A stretch of 6,421 nt of DNA from Novosphingobium sp. (GTDB lineage: Bacteria; Pseudomonadota; Alphaproteobacteria; Sphingomonadales; Sphingomonadaceae), in contig JADYXV010000308.1 in NCBI GenBank assembly GCA_020853995.1, positions 1-6,421 of the forward strand, given 5' to 3'. The notes beneath the pieces were generated by a model. The model searched no databases. It saw only the letters and a program-made list of their open reading frames with translations, and had not been told where the DNA came from. Both the position numbers and the translations under genes were made by a program. This document shows, one piece after another, positions 1 through 6,063 of the stretch (its first letter is position 1; every line of letters starts with the position of its first letter).

Positions 1-164
1 GGATGGGCAAATCCTGGTTGGCCCTCGCACCGCAGAACCGTCGCCGTGAACATCGTGGTATCACCCACCAATGGCAGAAACGGCTTGGGCTTATTCTTGC
101 GGGATCGGGGCCAGAGCCGCGTGCCACTGCCTCCGCAAAGGATAACAGGAATGATATCGTTCAT
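1..164 (-). CDS. manC: Mannose-1-phosphate guanylyltransferase, N-terminal part (runs off the window)
   Basis: Only the first 54 codons are present; the gene continues beyond base 1. The protein starts MNDIIPVILCGGSGTRLWPR and continues with KPKPFLPL at about residues 25-32. The G-G-S-G-T-R-L-W-P loop near residues 11-19 is the nucleotide-binding signature of GDP-mannose pyrophosphorylases, and the following Lys-Pro-x-x-Phe-Leu segment is the usual second part of it (Pro here where Gln is common). By family knowledge the enzyme makes GDP-mannose from GTP and mannose-1-phosphate in the cytoplasm. An AAGGCGG ribosome-binding site lies just before the ATG. It starts 45 bases after the GH130 gene on the same strand, so co-transcription is likely and it would supply the donor sugar for the upstream glycosyltransferase. 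Whether it carries a C-terminal mannose-6-phosphate isomerase domain cannot be seen. A different nucleotide-sugar pyrophosphorylase is possible but less likely with this loop. Confidence 0.88.
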   Translation of the reverse strand, partial: MNDIIPVILCGGSGTRLWPRSRKNKPKPFLPLVGDTTMFTATVLRCEGQPGFAH

Positions 165-167
165 TTT

Positions 168-174
168 CCGCCTT
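168..174 (-). promoter_or_regulatory. Ribosome-binding site of the guanylyltransferase gene
   Basis: On the minus strand AAGGCGG precedes the ATG at 164, with six bases between AAGG and the start codon. It sits in the 45-base gap after the GH130 stop codon and supports the chosen start. No hairpin terminator is evident in this gap, which fits read-through from the GH130 gene. Confidence 0.55.
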
Positions 175-209
175 GATCGAAAGTGTATCGCGCGATTTCA
201 TCAGTGCCC

Positions 210-1541
210 TTAGGGCGTTTCCTGCATCATTGCCAGAAGATCTGAGACCGATGTCGAAGCGAAGCCGACTGCACTATCAGATATACCATAGGGTATAAGC
301 AACTCCTCCCCGACAAGCAGCGCGCCGCAAGTGTAGACCACATTGGGCACATAACCGAACCGGTCTGCATCTATCGCAGTAAGGATGGGCTTTGGCGACC
401 GCGCGATCACTTTCGATGGATCATTCCTGTCGAGCAGCGCACAGCCGAGGGCATATTTGCGCATCGCGCCAACGCCATGGGTAAACAGCAACCACCCATG
501 CTCTGTCAGGATCGGGCTGCCGCAATTGCCGATCTGGACAAACTCCCACGGGAACATCGGTTCCATCAACAGCACGCCATCGTCGTCCCAAGAGTCCATG
601 CGGTCTGATCTCAACAGGAAGAGGTTTTTGCCGTCCTGCCGTCCAACCATGCAGTACTGGCCGTCGATCTGCTGCGGGAAAAGCGCCATGCCCTTGTTGC
701 GCCCGGCCCGGCCTTCAATCGGCTCAAGCACGAATTGACGAAAGTCGCAGGTCCGTAGCAATTCGGACCGGATCGAAACCCCGGAATAGGCCGTATAAGT
801 GCCCACCCACTCATAATCGCCCCCGCCATGATCAAACCGCACCAGCCGCAAATCTTCAAGACCACCCCGCTGCTGCTCGGTGATCGGGAACATCACGCTA
901 TTGGAGAGGCTTCTTTCGGCGTGCCTGTGCACCGCCACCGCCCCATCTTCGCGCATCGCCGAAAGGCTGTCATCGGCTTGCATGGCTGTTGCAAAATGGC
1001 TCTGCGGCCACAATTCAAAGGTTCCGTCCGGCAAAGCTATACCCTCGCGGAACACGATAGAACTGATGTGCCCTTCGCCCACCGCACGCAGGCTCATCAC
1101 AAACCGCACCGCGCCATCGCTCATGCCCGATTGATCGGGATGGGGCACAATGCTGGGGTTCATCAAGGCAGCGGCGGCGTAAGTATACTCGTGGCAAAAA
1201 TAGGCCCCGATCAACCGTTTGCGCATAATCGTATAGGCTTCTGGATCAAGCCCCAGCATCGTTTCAATCTCGGCATAGCGTTCAAGAAACATTATCTCGG
1301 TCTGCCAATGGCGTTCCTCAAAATCGTGCAGAACCCTCGTATACTCTTCAGCTGCGTCGTTCTCGCTTAGCGAGGCGACATCCGACACCAGCTTTTCCGC
1401 ACGCGCGGTTGTCCCTCCCGGCCCTTGCCAGCCCAGATGGAACGGACGAAGCACAACCCGCGATGGATCGGCATGAAGCCTCTGTTCAAGTACCCGCAAG
1501 CTGTTGCGTACCTTTGTAATTGACCTGATCAGGTCTGGCAT
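210..1541 (-). CDS. GH130-family glycosidase / phosphorylase-like protein
   Basis: This 443-residue protein has features of glycoside hydrolase family 130 (five-bladed beta-propeller enzymes acting on beta-mannosides by phosphorolysis or hydrolysis). Visible motifs are PSRVVLRPF (residues 26-34), GEGHISSIVFR (155-165), GGLEDLRLVRF (226-236), RNKGMALFP (281-289) and a GWLLFTHGVG segment (349-358). The Asp in EDLR (residue 230) falls where GH130 enzymes have the general acid in an E-D-x-R motif. Residues about 45-125 form a charged, probably helical insertion before the propeller, making it longer than compact family members of about 330 residues. No signal peptide is seen, so it should be cytoplasmic. 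Its ATG overlaps the upstream glycosyltransferase gene by 56 bases without a clear ribosome-binding site, suggesting translational coupling. Substrate, and whether it is a phosphorylase, mannosidase or biosynthetic transferase, cannot be decided from sequence; the context beside a glycosyltransferase and a GDP-mannose enzyme points to mannose chemistry. Confidence 0.85.
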   Translation of the reverse strand: MPDLIRSITKVRNSLRVLEQRLHADPSRVVLRPFHLGWQGPGGTTARAEKLVSDVASLSENDAAEEYTRVLHDFEERHWQTEIMFLERYAEIETMLGLDPEAYTIMRKRLIGAYFCHEYTYAAAALMNPSIVPHPDQSGMSDGAVRFVMSLRAVGEGHISSIVFREGIALPDGTFELWPQSHFATAMQADDSLSAMREDGAVAVHRHAERSLSNSVMFPITEQQRGGLEDLRLVRFDHGGGDYEWVGTYTAYSGVSIRSELLRTCDFRQFVLEPIEGRAGRNKGMALFPQQIDGQYCMVGRQDGKNLFLLRSDRMDSWDDDGVLLMEPMFPWEFVQIGNCGSPILTEHGWLLFTHGVGAMRKYALGCALLDRNDPSKVIARSPKPILTAIDADRFGYVPNVVYTCGALLVGEELLIPYGISDSAVGFASTSVSDLLAMMQETP

Positions 1542-3852
1542 CTTGCGACAACGTGCCCGTCACGGGCTTGCCTGCGCCTGAACGCTTTGCCAACCGGCAC
1601 ATCGCATAGTGGGCAAGCTGGAAAGCCAATATCGATTCTGCACCGCAATTCAGGTTCACGCCCTGGGGTGTCACACCGTCACGGCAGCGCCCGGTCACAA
1701 TGTCGGCCAAAACTTCTCCGCGATCATTGCCGCCAAGGAACCAGCGATAGGCCGTTTCGGCGTGGCGCAGCCAGCCGATATCTCCCGTTGCCGAAAAAGC
1801 AGCCGCTGCCGCATCAATCGCAGCCCACGCCTCGACGGGTTGCTGATCAAACGGCAGGCTTTCGTAATACTGGCCAAACGTCTCTGAGCCCACCGGACGG
1901 AAATGCCCCTGCGCTGAAACTTGCTGGCGCGTGATAAAGCGCAAGCTCAAGAGCCCGCTTTCCAGCCAGTCCTCGCGGCCCAGCATGGCCCCTGCCTCTA
2001 TCAGCGCTTGCGGCAGGCGCGGATTGTCATAGCCGAGCACCGCCTCGAACCAAGCCCAATCAGGGCGGCGCGAAACCGCCAGCAATCCCTCAAGCAACGC
2101 CGCGCCTCGCGCCAGCGCTATCCTCGCCGCCGCATGGCCTGGATTGACCCGCAAAGCCTCAACGCAGCCCAGCATCAAGAACGCCACCGTCCTTGGCGAG
2201 CTCATCGCAGCAACCGGCTCTAGTGTGATATCAAACCATTGCGCCGCCCAGAGGCGCAAACCCTCGTCCGGTGCGTGCCCCATCGCGTGGCCTAGCGCCC
2301 AAAGCGTGCGCCCATTGCTATCGTCTGACCCTACATCTTCGCACCAAGTGCGGTTAAAGCTCATGAAATTGCGGAAAGCGGCACGATCAGGGTTCCAACC
2401 GTGCTGGATAAACGAGGCATAGATCGTCGCCCAACGTTGCCGCTCTGCCAGCGGGACACCATCAGCAACACCCATCAGCATCAGCGCGCGCACATTGTCA
2501 TCGATGCAATAGCCGTGGCGGCGATCGGGCACGGTCAGGATCGAATGCTGGAAGATCCCGGTGCTATCGCTCATTCCGGCAACGCCGGTGAAGCCGGGTG
2601 TAGCCAACAAAGGTGTTGTCCGAACCGGCTGCACAACAACACTATTTACCAGCGCACGCGTGGCCCCGGCAAAACACGGCCAGATGGTTTCGCGCCCCTT
2701 TTCCCAAGCGCGGCGCTGTATCGCTTTCAGTTCTGCCGGATCGTCCAGCAGCCGGTTTACGGCTTGCGCAATCACTTCTGGATGGCGCGGTTCGATCAGC
2801 ACGCCCACACCGTTAGCAAGCAGTTCCCGCGCATGAACATACGGGGTTGATACAACAGCCTTGCCCAGCGCCACAGCATAGCTGAGCGTACCCGAAGTCG
2901 ACTGCTGCATATTGGGATATGGCGTCAGGTAAATGTCGCAGGCTTCAAGCTGGTCGAGCAGCTCTTCTGTATCAAGAAAGCGATTGTCCCAATGCACATT
3001 GCTGCCAACACCAAGCCGGTCGGCAAGCTCCATCAGTTTCTCGCGGTATCCCTCGCCGTCTTCCGAAACATGGTTCGGGTGCGTCGCACCAACAATCCGG
3101 TAGATCACCTCCGGGTGGTTTTGCACAATCGCGGGCAAAGCCTCGATCACCGTCTCAAGCCCCTTGCCCGGCCCCAGCAAGCCGAACGTCATCATCACTT
3201 GTTTGCCCGCAAGCCCGAGCTTTGCCTTATGCTCCTCTTCGCGGCCAAACGGACGGTCTGGCGCGCCATGCGGGATCAGCGCAATTCTCCCGGCATCCAC
3301 ATCATGATGGTCACGCAAGAGTTGCTGCGAATGGGCAGACATCACCATCACGCGCGAAGCACGGCGTAACAGGTGTTCCAGCACTTTGCGCTGCTTTGCC
3401 GAAGGCTCAGCCAGAACCGTATGCAGTGTGACAATCAGTGGTGCAGCCAGCCGGTCAACCAGATCGAGCACCATCTCGCCCGCCTCACCGCCGAATATCC
3501 CGTATTCGTGTTGAAGCCACACTGCGTCGACCGCGTCCTCGTTGATCCGCCGGGCGGCGTTGCGATAGTCTTCCTGCCGATCAGACCGGATCGTGCCCCG
3601 AACGTCCTCGTAGGCCAGAGGCGCGCGGTGATCGTCGATCACGTGGAGGTCGACCATCACATCTTCGTGATGCACGCCCAGTTGTTCATAGATGTCGGTT
3701 GTAAAAGTGGCGATGCCACACATCCTTGGCCGGAAGCCACCGATCAGCGCAATGCGCTGGCGTGCCTTTGCATCTGCAGGACGCAGAATTGACAGCGCCG
3801 AGCCGGTTGCCGACGCTGCGGCAAGCCCGTTCCGATTGTTACTGGCGGTCAT
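1486..3852 (-). CDS. GT4-type glycosyltransferase fused to a C-terminal alpha/alpha-toroid-like domain
   Basis: This 788-residue protein has two parts. Residues about 33-405 are a GT-B fold, family-4-like glycosyltransferase: a glycine loop (GGFRPRMCGIATF, 38-50), HEYGIFGGEAG (115-125), IPHG (193-196), FGLLGPGKG (223-231, usual donor-phosphate-binding position) and SGTLSYAVALGKAVVSTPY (320-338). The usual E-x7-E pair is replaced by Gln317 and Tyr325. Residues about 412-755 form a helical domain with HGYCIDDNVRAL (446-457), WAWFE (599-603), GYDNPRLPQALIEAG (607-621), FDQQPVEAW (668-676), CRDG (723-726) and NCGAES (735-740); spaced aromatic and acidic residues suggest an (alpha/alpha)6 carbohydrate-binding or catalytic barrel. 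No signal peptide or membrane segment is seen. I chose the ATG at 3852 because GGAAGAG precedes it by eight bases; the frame stays open to 4053, but there it begins with TTG and the extra residues look non-conserved. Likely a cytoplasmic, possibly mannosyl, transferase; donor and acceptor are unknown. Confidence 0.85.
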   Translation of the reverse strand: MTASNNRNGLAAASATGSALSILRPADAKARQRIALIGGFRPRMCGIATFTTDIYEQLGVHHEDVMVDLHVIDDHRAPLAYEDVRGTIRSDRQEDYRNAARRINEDAVDAVWLQHEYGIFGGEAGEMVLDLVDRLAAPLIVTLHTVLAEPSAKQRKVLEHLLRRASRVMVMSAHSQQLLRDHHDVDAGRIALIPHGAPDRPFGREEEHKAKLGLAGKQVMMTFGLLGPGKGLETVIEALPAIVQNHPEVIYRIVGATHPNHVSEDGEGYREKLMELADRLGVGSNVHWDNRFLDTEELLDQLEACDIYLTPYPNMQQSTSGTLSYAVALGKAVVSTPYVHARELLANGVGVLIEPRHPEVIAQAVNRLLDDPAELKAIQRRAWEKGRETIWPCFAGATRALVNSVVVQPVRTTPLLATPGFTGVAGMSDSTGIFQHSILTVPDRRHGYCIDDNVRALMLMGVADGVPLAERQRWATIYASFIQHGWNPDRAAFRNFMSFNRTWCEDVGSDDSNGRTLWALGHAMGHAPDEGLRLWAAQWFDITLEPVAAMSSPRTVAFLMLGCVEALRVNPGHAAARIALARGAALLEGLLAVSRRPDWAWFEAVLGYDNPRLPQALIEAGAMLGREDWLESGLLSLRFITRQQVSAQGHFRPVGSETFGQYYESLPFDQQPVEAWAAIDAAAAAFSATGDIGWLRHAETAYRWFLGGNDRGEVLADIVTGRCRDGVTPQGVNLNCGAESILAFQLAHYAMCRLAKRSGAGKPVTGTLSQDARPDQVNYKGTQQLAGT

Positions 3853-4053
3853 GGCCGATGCTCTTCCAATACTGCGGGAGGCACGCGGGGTATCGCCGCC
3901 TCTACCGTCAGTGACTGAACGCACCGCAGGCCATACGGTTGCACCGCATTGCAGCAATAAGACAGCAGTTTCTCCACCACTCGTCGCAAAGTGTCGGCAG
4001 TTCATCGCCTTAAGCGATCCAGCCCCTGCCCGAGAATTTGTGCGGCGCAACAA
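3853..4053. other. Intergenic leader between tonB-like gene and glycosyltransferase gene
   Basis: About 200 bases separate the TonB stop from the preferred glycosyltransferase start. The length leaves room for a separate promoter for the sugar module. I see no convincing -35/-10 pair and no Rho-independent terminator. An 11-base odd palindrome, TCAGTGACTGA, sits at 3908-3918. The minus-strand frame of the glycosyltransferase is open through the whole gap, so an N-terminal extension cannot be fully excluded. Confidence 0.45.
3861..3867 (-). promoter_or_regulatory. Ribosome-binding site that decides the glycosyltransferase start
   Basis: GGAAGAG on the minus strand lies eight bases before the ATG at 3852. 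The longer in-frame alternatives (ATG at 4005, TTG at 4053) would add 51 or 67 residues of unconserved-looking sequence, so this site favours the shorter protein. Confidence 0.5.
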
Positions 4054-4800
4054 TCAAGGAGCGAACCAGCGCTGCTCCCAGCCATATGTCGAGGCCACCG
4101 GATTGCCATCTCCATCCGTGGCCGGGCGGAACCGGAACCGCTCGATCGCCAGCTTGCAGGTTACCGCGTCGGCCTCGGGCACGCCACTTGCCCGCCAAAC
4201 CTTGCAGCCCGACACTCTCCCGTCCGCACCCACGTTCAGCAGAATGACCACACGCTTGCCGATCCGCTCTTCCTGACCGCCCCGGGGATAATCGCGGGTA
4301 GAGCGGATATCGCCCGCGATCTTTTCGGCTTTGCGTGCCAGCCCGCCGCCCGAACCATTGCCACTGGCCCCGCTGCCGGTGCCCATGCCCGCGCCGCCGC
4401 CTCCCGTTCCCTGGCCTTGGGCTGCAGCGCCTGACCGCACATCGTTGCCGGTCGAGGCTACCGGCGGCGCGGGAACTTTCTTGGCGGGCACTCTTGCTTT
4501 GGCAATCGTCGCCTTGGCCACAGCTTTGCGCCCTTCCGGCGCTGAAGCGCCGGCCGGTTCGGGCGTTGTCGGGGTCGGCGTTGGCTTGGGTTGCTCGAGC
4601 GGCACATCAAACGTGCTCGTCGAAAAAACATCGTCCACAAGCGGCGTGAGTGCTGGCACTCCCCCGAAACCGTGGATCACGCCCCACAGGACCGCCAGAT
4701 GAAACGCAATGGCCAGACCGGTCGCTAACCCGCGCTCTTTACCGCTGGCTGATGACTGGTCGGAATAGCGCGCCGGCTCTGGGACTTCGCTTGCCTCCAT
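4054..4800 (-). CDS. tonB: TonB-family energy transducer
   Basis: The 248-residue protein has the TonB layout: a short cytoplasmic N-terminus, one membrane segment at about residues 24-43, a periplasmic linker, and a C-terminal TonB domain at about 165-246. The linker begins with Pro/Thr repeats (PKPTPTPTTPEP, 71-82), continues Ala/Lys/Pro-rich to about 115, and then has a Gly/Ser-rich stretch (130-153). The C-terminal domain contains the YP motif (171-172), a strand with VVILLNVGADGRV (184-196), and FRFRPATDGDGNPV (222-235). TonB couples the ExbB/ExbD proton-driven motor to outer-membrane TonB-dependent receptors; no exbB, exbD or receptor gene is in this window. The start is supported by GGGAGGGAAG seven bases upstream. 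The partner receptors are unknown; it may be a dedicated transducer or the general one. It lies upstream of the sugar module on the same strand, but the 200-base gap makes a shared operon uncertain. Confidence 0.88.
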   Translation of the reverse strand: MEASEVPEPARYSDQSSASGKERGLATGLAIAFHLAVLWGVIHGFGGVPALTPLVDDVFSTSTFDVPLEQPKPTPTPTTPEPAGASAPEGRKAVAKATIAKARVPAKKVPAPPVASTGNDVRSGAAAQGQGTGGGGAGMGTGSGASGNGSGGGLARKAEKIAGDIRSTRDYPRGGQEERIGKRVVILLNVGADGRVSGCKVWRASGVPEADAVTCKLAIERFRFRPATDGDGNPVASTYGWEQRWFAP

Positions 4801-4807
4801 CGCTTCA

Positions 4808-4817
4808 CTTCCCTCCC
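4808..4817 (-). promoter_or_regulatory. Strong ribosome-binding site of the tonB-like gene
   Basis: GGGAGGGAAG on the minus strand ends seven bases before the ATG at 4800. It fixes this start and predicts good translation initiation. Confidence 0.65.
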
Positions 4818-4923
4818 CCGGCTGTTACCGCGTGACCGCTACAATTGCTGTACCTGCGTAATCGTGGCAAGGCGATAGCCTAGCTTAAATCCGGTGCGCC
4901 AATCGCGCTCATTTGGGCTGTTG

Positions 4924-4928
4924 AAGGA
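4924..4928 (+). promoter_or_regulatory. Ribosome-binding site of the response-regulator gene
   Basis: AAGGA lies six bases before the ATG at 4935 and supports that start. Confidence 0.6.
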
Positions 4929-4934
4929 TCAACC

Positions 4935-5324
4935 ATGCGAGTCCTGATAGTCGAAGATGAGCCGCTGCTCGCCATGCTCCTTGAAGAGAGCATCGCCGAT
5001 CTTGGCCACGAACCCGTGGGCGCTGCCGCAACTGTCGCCCAGGCATTCGCCCTCCTTGACCAGACCCCGGTCGATTGCGCGCTGCTCGATTATTCTCTCG
5101 GAGGAGACAAAACCTCGATCCCGGTGGCGGAGCGTTTGCAAGCCGAACGCGTGCCATTCACTTATCTTAGCGGCCATAGTGCGCTTGATAAGCGCGCAGG
5201 CGCCCCCGCCGGACCTTTACTGAACAAGCCTGCATCAATGGATGGCATCGCCCGCGCCATCGAGGCAATGGCGGCGCTTACGCCTCCAGCAAGCTATCCC
5301 GCCGCGCCAGACTCACCAGCCTGA
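4935..5324 (+). CDS. Single-domain response regulator (receiver only)
   Basis: The 129-residue protein is one CheY-like receiver domain without an output domain. It begins MRVLIVEDEP, giving the acidic pocket at Glu7, Asp8 and Glu9. The phosphoacceptor is Asp52 in CALLDYSLGGD, the switch Ser is residue 79 in YLSG, and the conserved Lys is residue 98 in NKPA. The pattern (ALLDxxLGG, then VPFxxxSG) resembles the stand-alone receivers common in alphaproteobacteria whose usual motif is PFxFATGY; here this reads PFTYLSGH, and KPF is KPA. Such proteins act as phosphate-relay or sink partners of histidine kinases, including in the general stress response; no kinase gene lies nearby, so its partner is unknown. 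The last 15 or so residues are Pro/Ala-rich and encoded in DNA that also encodes the end of fdhD on the other strand. Confidence 0.87.
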   Translation: MRVLIVEDEPLLAMLLEESIADLGHEPVGAAATVAQAFALLDQTPVDCALLDYSLGGDKTSIPVAERLQAERVPFTYLSGHSALDKRAGAPAGPLLNKPASMDGIARAIEAMAALTPPASYPAAPDSPA

Positions 5325-6063
5325 GGCCATGCGCCCGCGCCTGATCGACCGCCAGCGTCGATGCGGCCGAGATCGTCACAAGCAGTGGCACTTGGGCAAT
5401 CACCGCCTTTTGCACCAGTTCGAAACTGCACCGCGCAGTGAGCAAGATGAAATGCCCGGCAACGCTGAGGCCCGCCCGGGCGGCTGCACCCAGCAATTTG
5501 TCGAGCGCATTGTGCCGCCCCACGTCCTCGCGCACCAGCAGGATCGTGCCATCTGCCGCACAGAGCGCCGCCGCATGGGCTGCCCGCGTTGCCTTGCCCT
5601 GCACTTGCCTGTCGCCCAGCGCCTCTGCCGCGCGAAACATGGCGGCCGGTTCCACCTCAAGCTGCGCCGCAACCGGTGCCAACGGACGCATCACTTGCTC
5701 GAGACTCTCAATCCCGCACAAGCCGCAACTACCTTCGGACAAGCGTAACCGCGCCCGCTCCAGCAATGGCCCCGCACCCGATGCCGCCAATTGCACCCGC
5801 AGCATCCAACCGCCTGCGTCAACCGGCGCAGCGTGGGCGGAAACGAACTCCTGCGGCGATGCAATCAGCTGTTCGGAAAGGCAGAACCCCAGCGCATAGT
5901 CTTCAAGATCAACAGGCGTTGCCATCATTACGGCATAACCCACGCCGTTGATCTCAACCGCTACCGGTGCTTCTTCAATCAGCAGGCGTTCTATCGCACT
6001 TGCCGGGGAACCATCGGCATAATGTTCGCGCAAAGCAAAAGGGCGCGCACCTTCAACCGGCAT
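5278..6063 (-). CDS. fdhD: Formate dehydrogenase accessory sulfurtransferase FdhD
   Basis: The 261-residue protein matches FdhD (FdsC), the cytoplasmic factor that passes sulfur from a cysteine desulfurase to the molybdenum cofactor before insertion into formate dehydrogenase. Visible signatures, numbered from the chosen start, are EEAPVAVEINGVGYAVMMAT (about 30-49), the GSCGLCG segment with the Cys113-x-x-Cys116 pair, REDVGRHNALDK (178-189) and RCSFELVQKA (211-220). I chose the ATG at 6063, which overlaps the fdsD stop by 11 bases; the frame extends upstream to a TTG at 6105, but that would overlap fdsD by 53 bases and add 14 Arg-rich residues. Neither start has an obvious ribosome-binding site, so translation is probably coupled to fdsD. 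Its stop lies inside the convergent response-regulator gene. Assignment is secure; the exact start is not. Confidence 0.93.
   Translation of the reverse strand: MPVEGARPFALREHYADGSPASAIERLLIEEAPVAVEINGVGYAVMMATPVDLEDYALGFCLSEQLIASPQEFVSAHAAPVDAGGWMLRVQLAASGAGPLLERARLRLSEGSCGLCGIESLEQVMRPLAPVAAQLEVEPAAMFRAAEALGDRQVQGKATRAAHAAALCAADGTILLVREDVGRHNALDKLLGAAARAGLSVAGHFILLTARCSFELVQKAVIAQVPLLVTISAASTLAVDQARAHGLRLVSLARRDSLLEA

Larger units (their letters stand above)
4801..4934. promoter_or_regulatory. Divergent intergenic region between tonB-like and response-regulator genes
   Basis: This 134-base region must hold the plus-strand promoter of the response regulator and probably the minus-strand promoter of tonB. 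On the minus strand TTGCCA (complement of about 4865-4870) resembles a -35 element, but no good -10 follows at the right distance. A TACA-N5-TGTA inverted repeat lies near 4840-4852. These are weak matches seen by eye; the region is called from gene orientation rather than from a clear promoter. Confidence 0.4.

Noticed and set aside
828..1370. 180-codon plus-strand open frame
   Set aside because: It lies fully antisense to the GH130 gene, whose family motifs run through the same bases; its product is rich in His/Arg/Pro with no recognisable domain, as expected from the antisense of GC-rich coding DNA.
3908..3918. Odd palindrome TCAGTGACTGA as an operator
   Set aside because: Five-base arms occur often by chance, and no second copy or adjacent promoter elements are visible, so it is only mentioned in the gap description.
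3692..4276. 194-codon plus-strand open frame spanning the gap upstream of the glycosyltransferase
   Set aside because: It is antisense to the start of the glycosyltransferase and the TonB C-terminal domain, has low-complexity composition and no ribosome-binding site that I can see.
4331..4702. 123-codon plus-strand open frame rich in Ala, Pro and Gly
   Set aside because: It is the mirror of the low-complexity TonB linker; its repeats follow from the Pro/Gly codons on the other strand.
4863..4893. Short AGGC-GATA-GCCT hairpin and AT-richer patch in the divergent region as a terminator or riboswitch
   Set aside because: The stem is only four base pairs, there is no T-run, and no conserved riboswitch-like structure can be seen.
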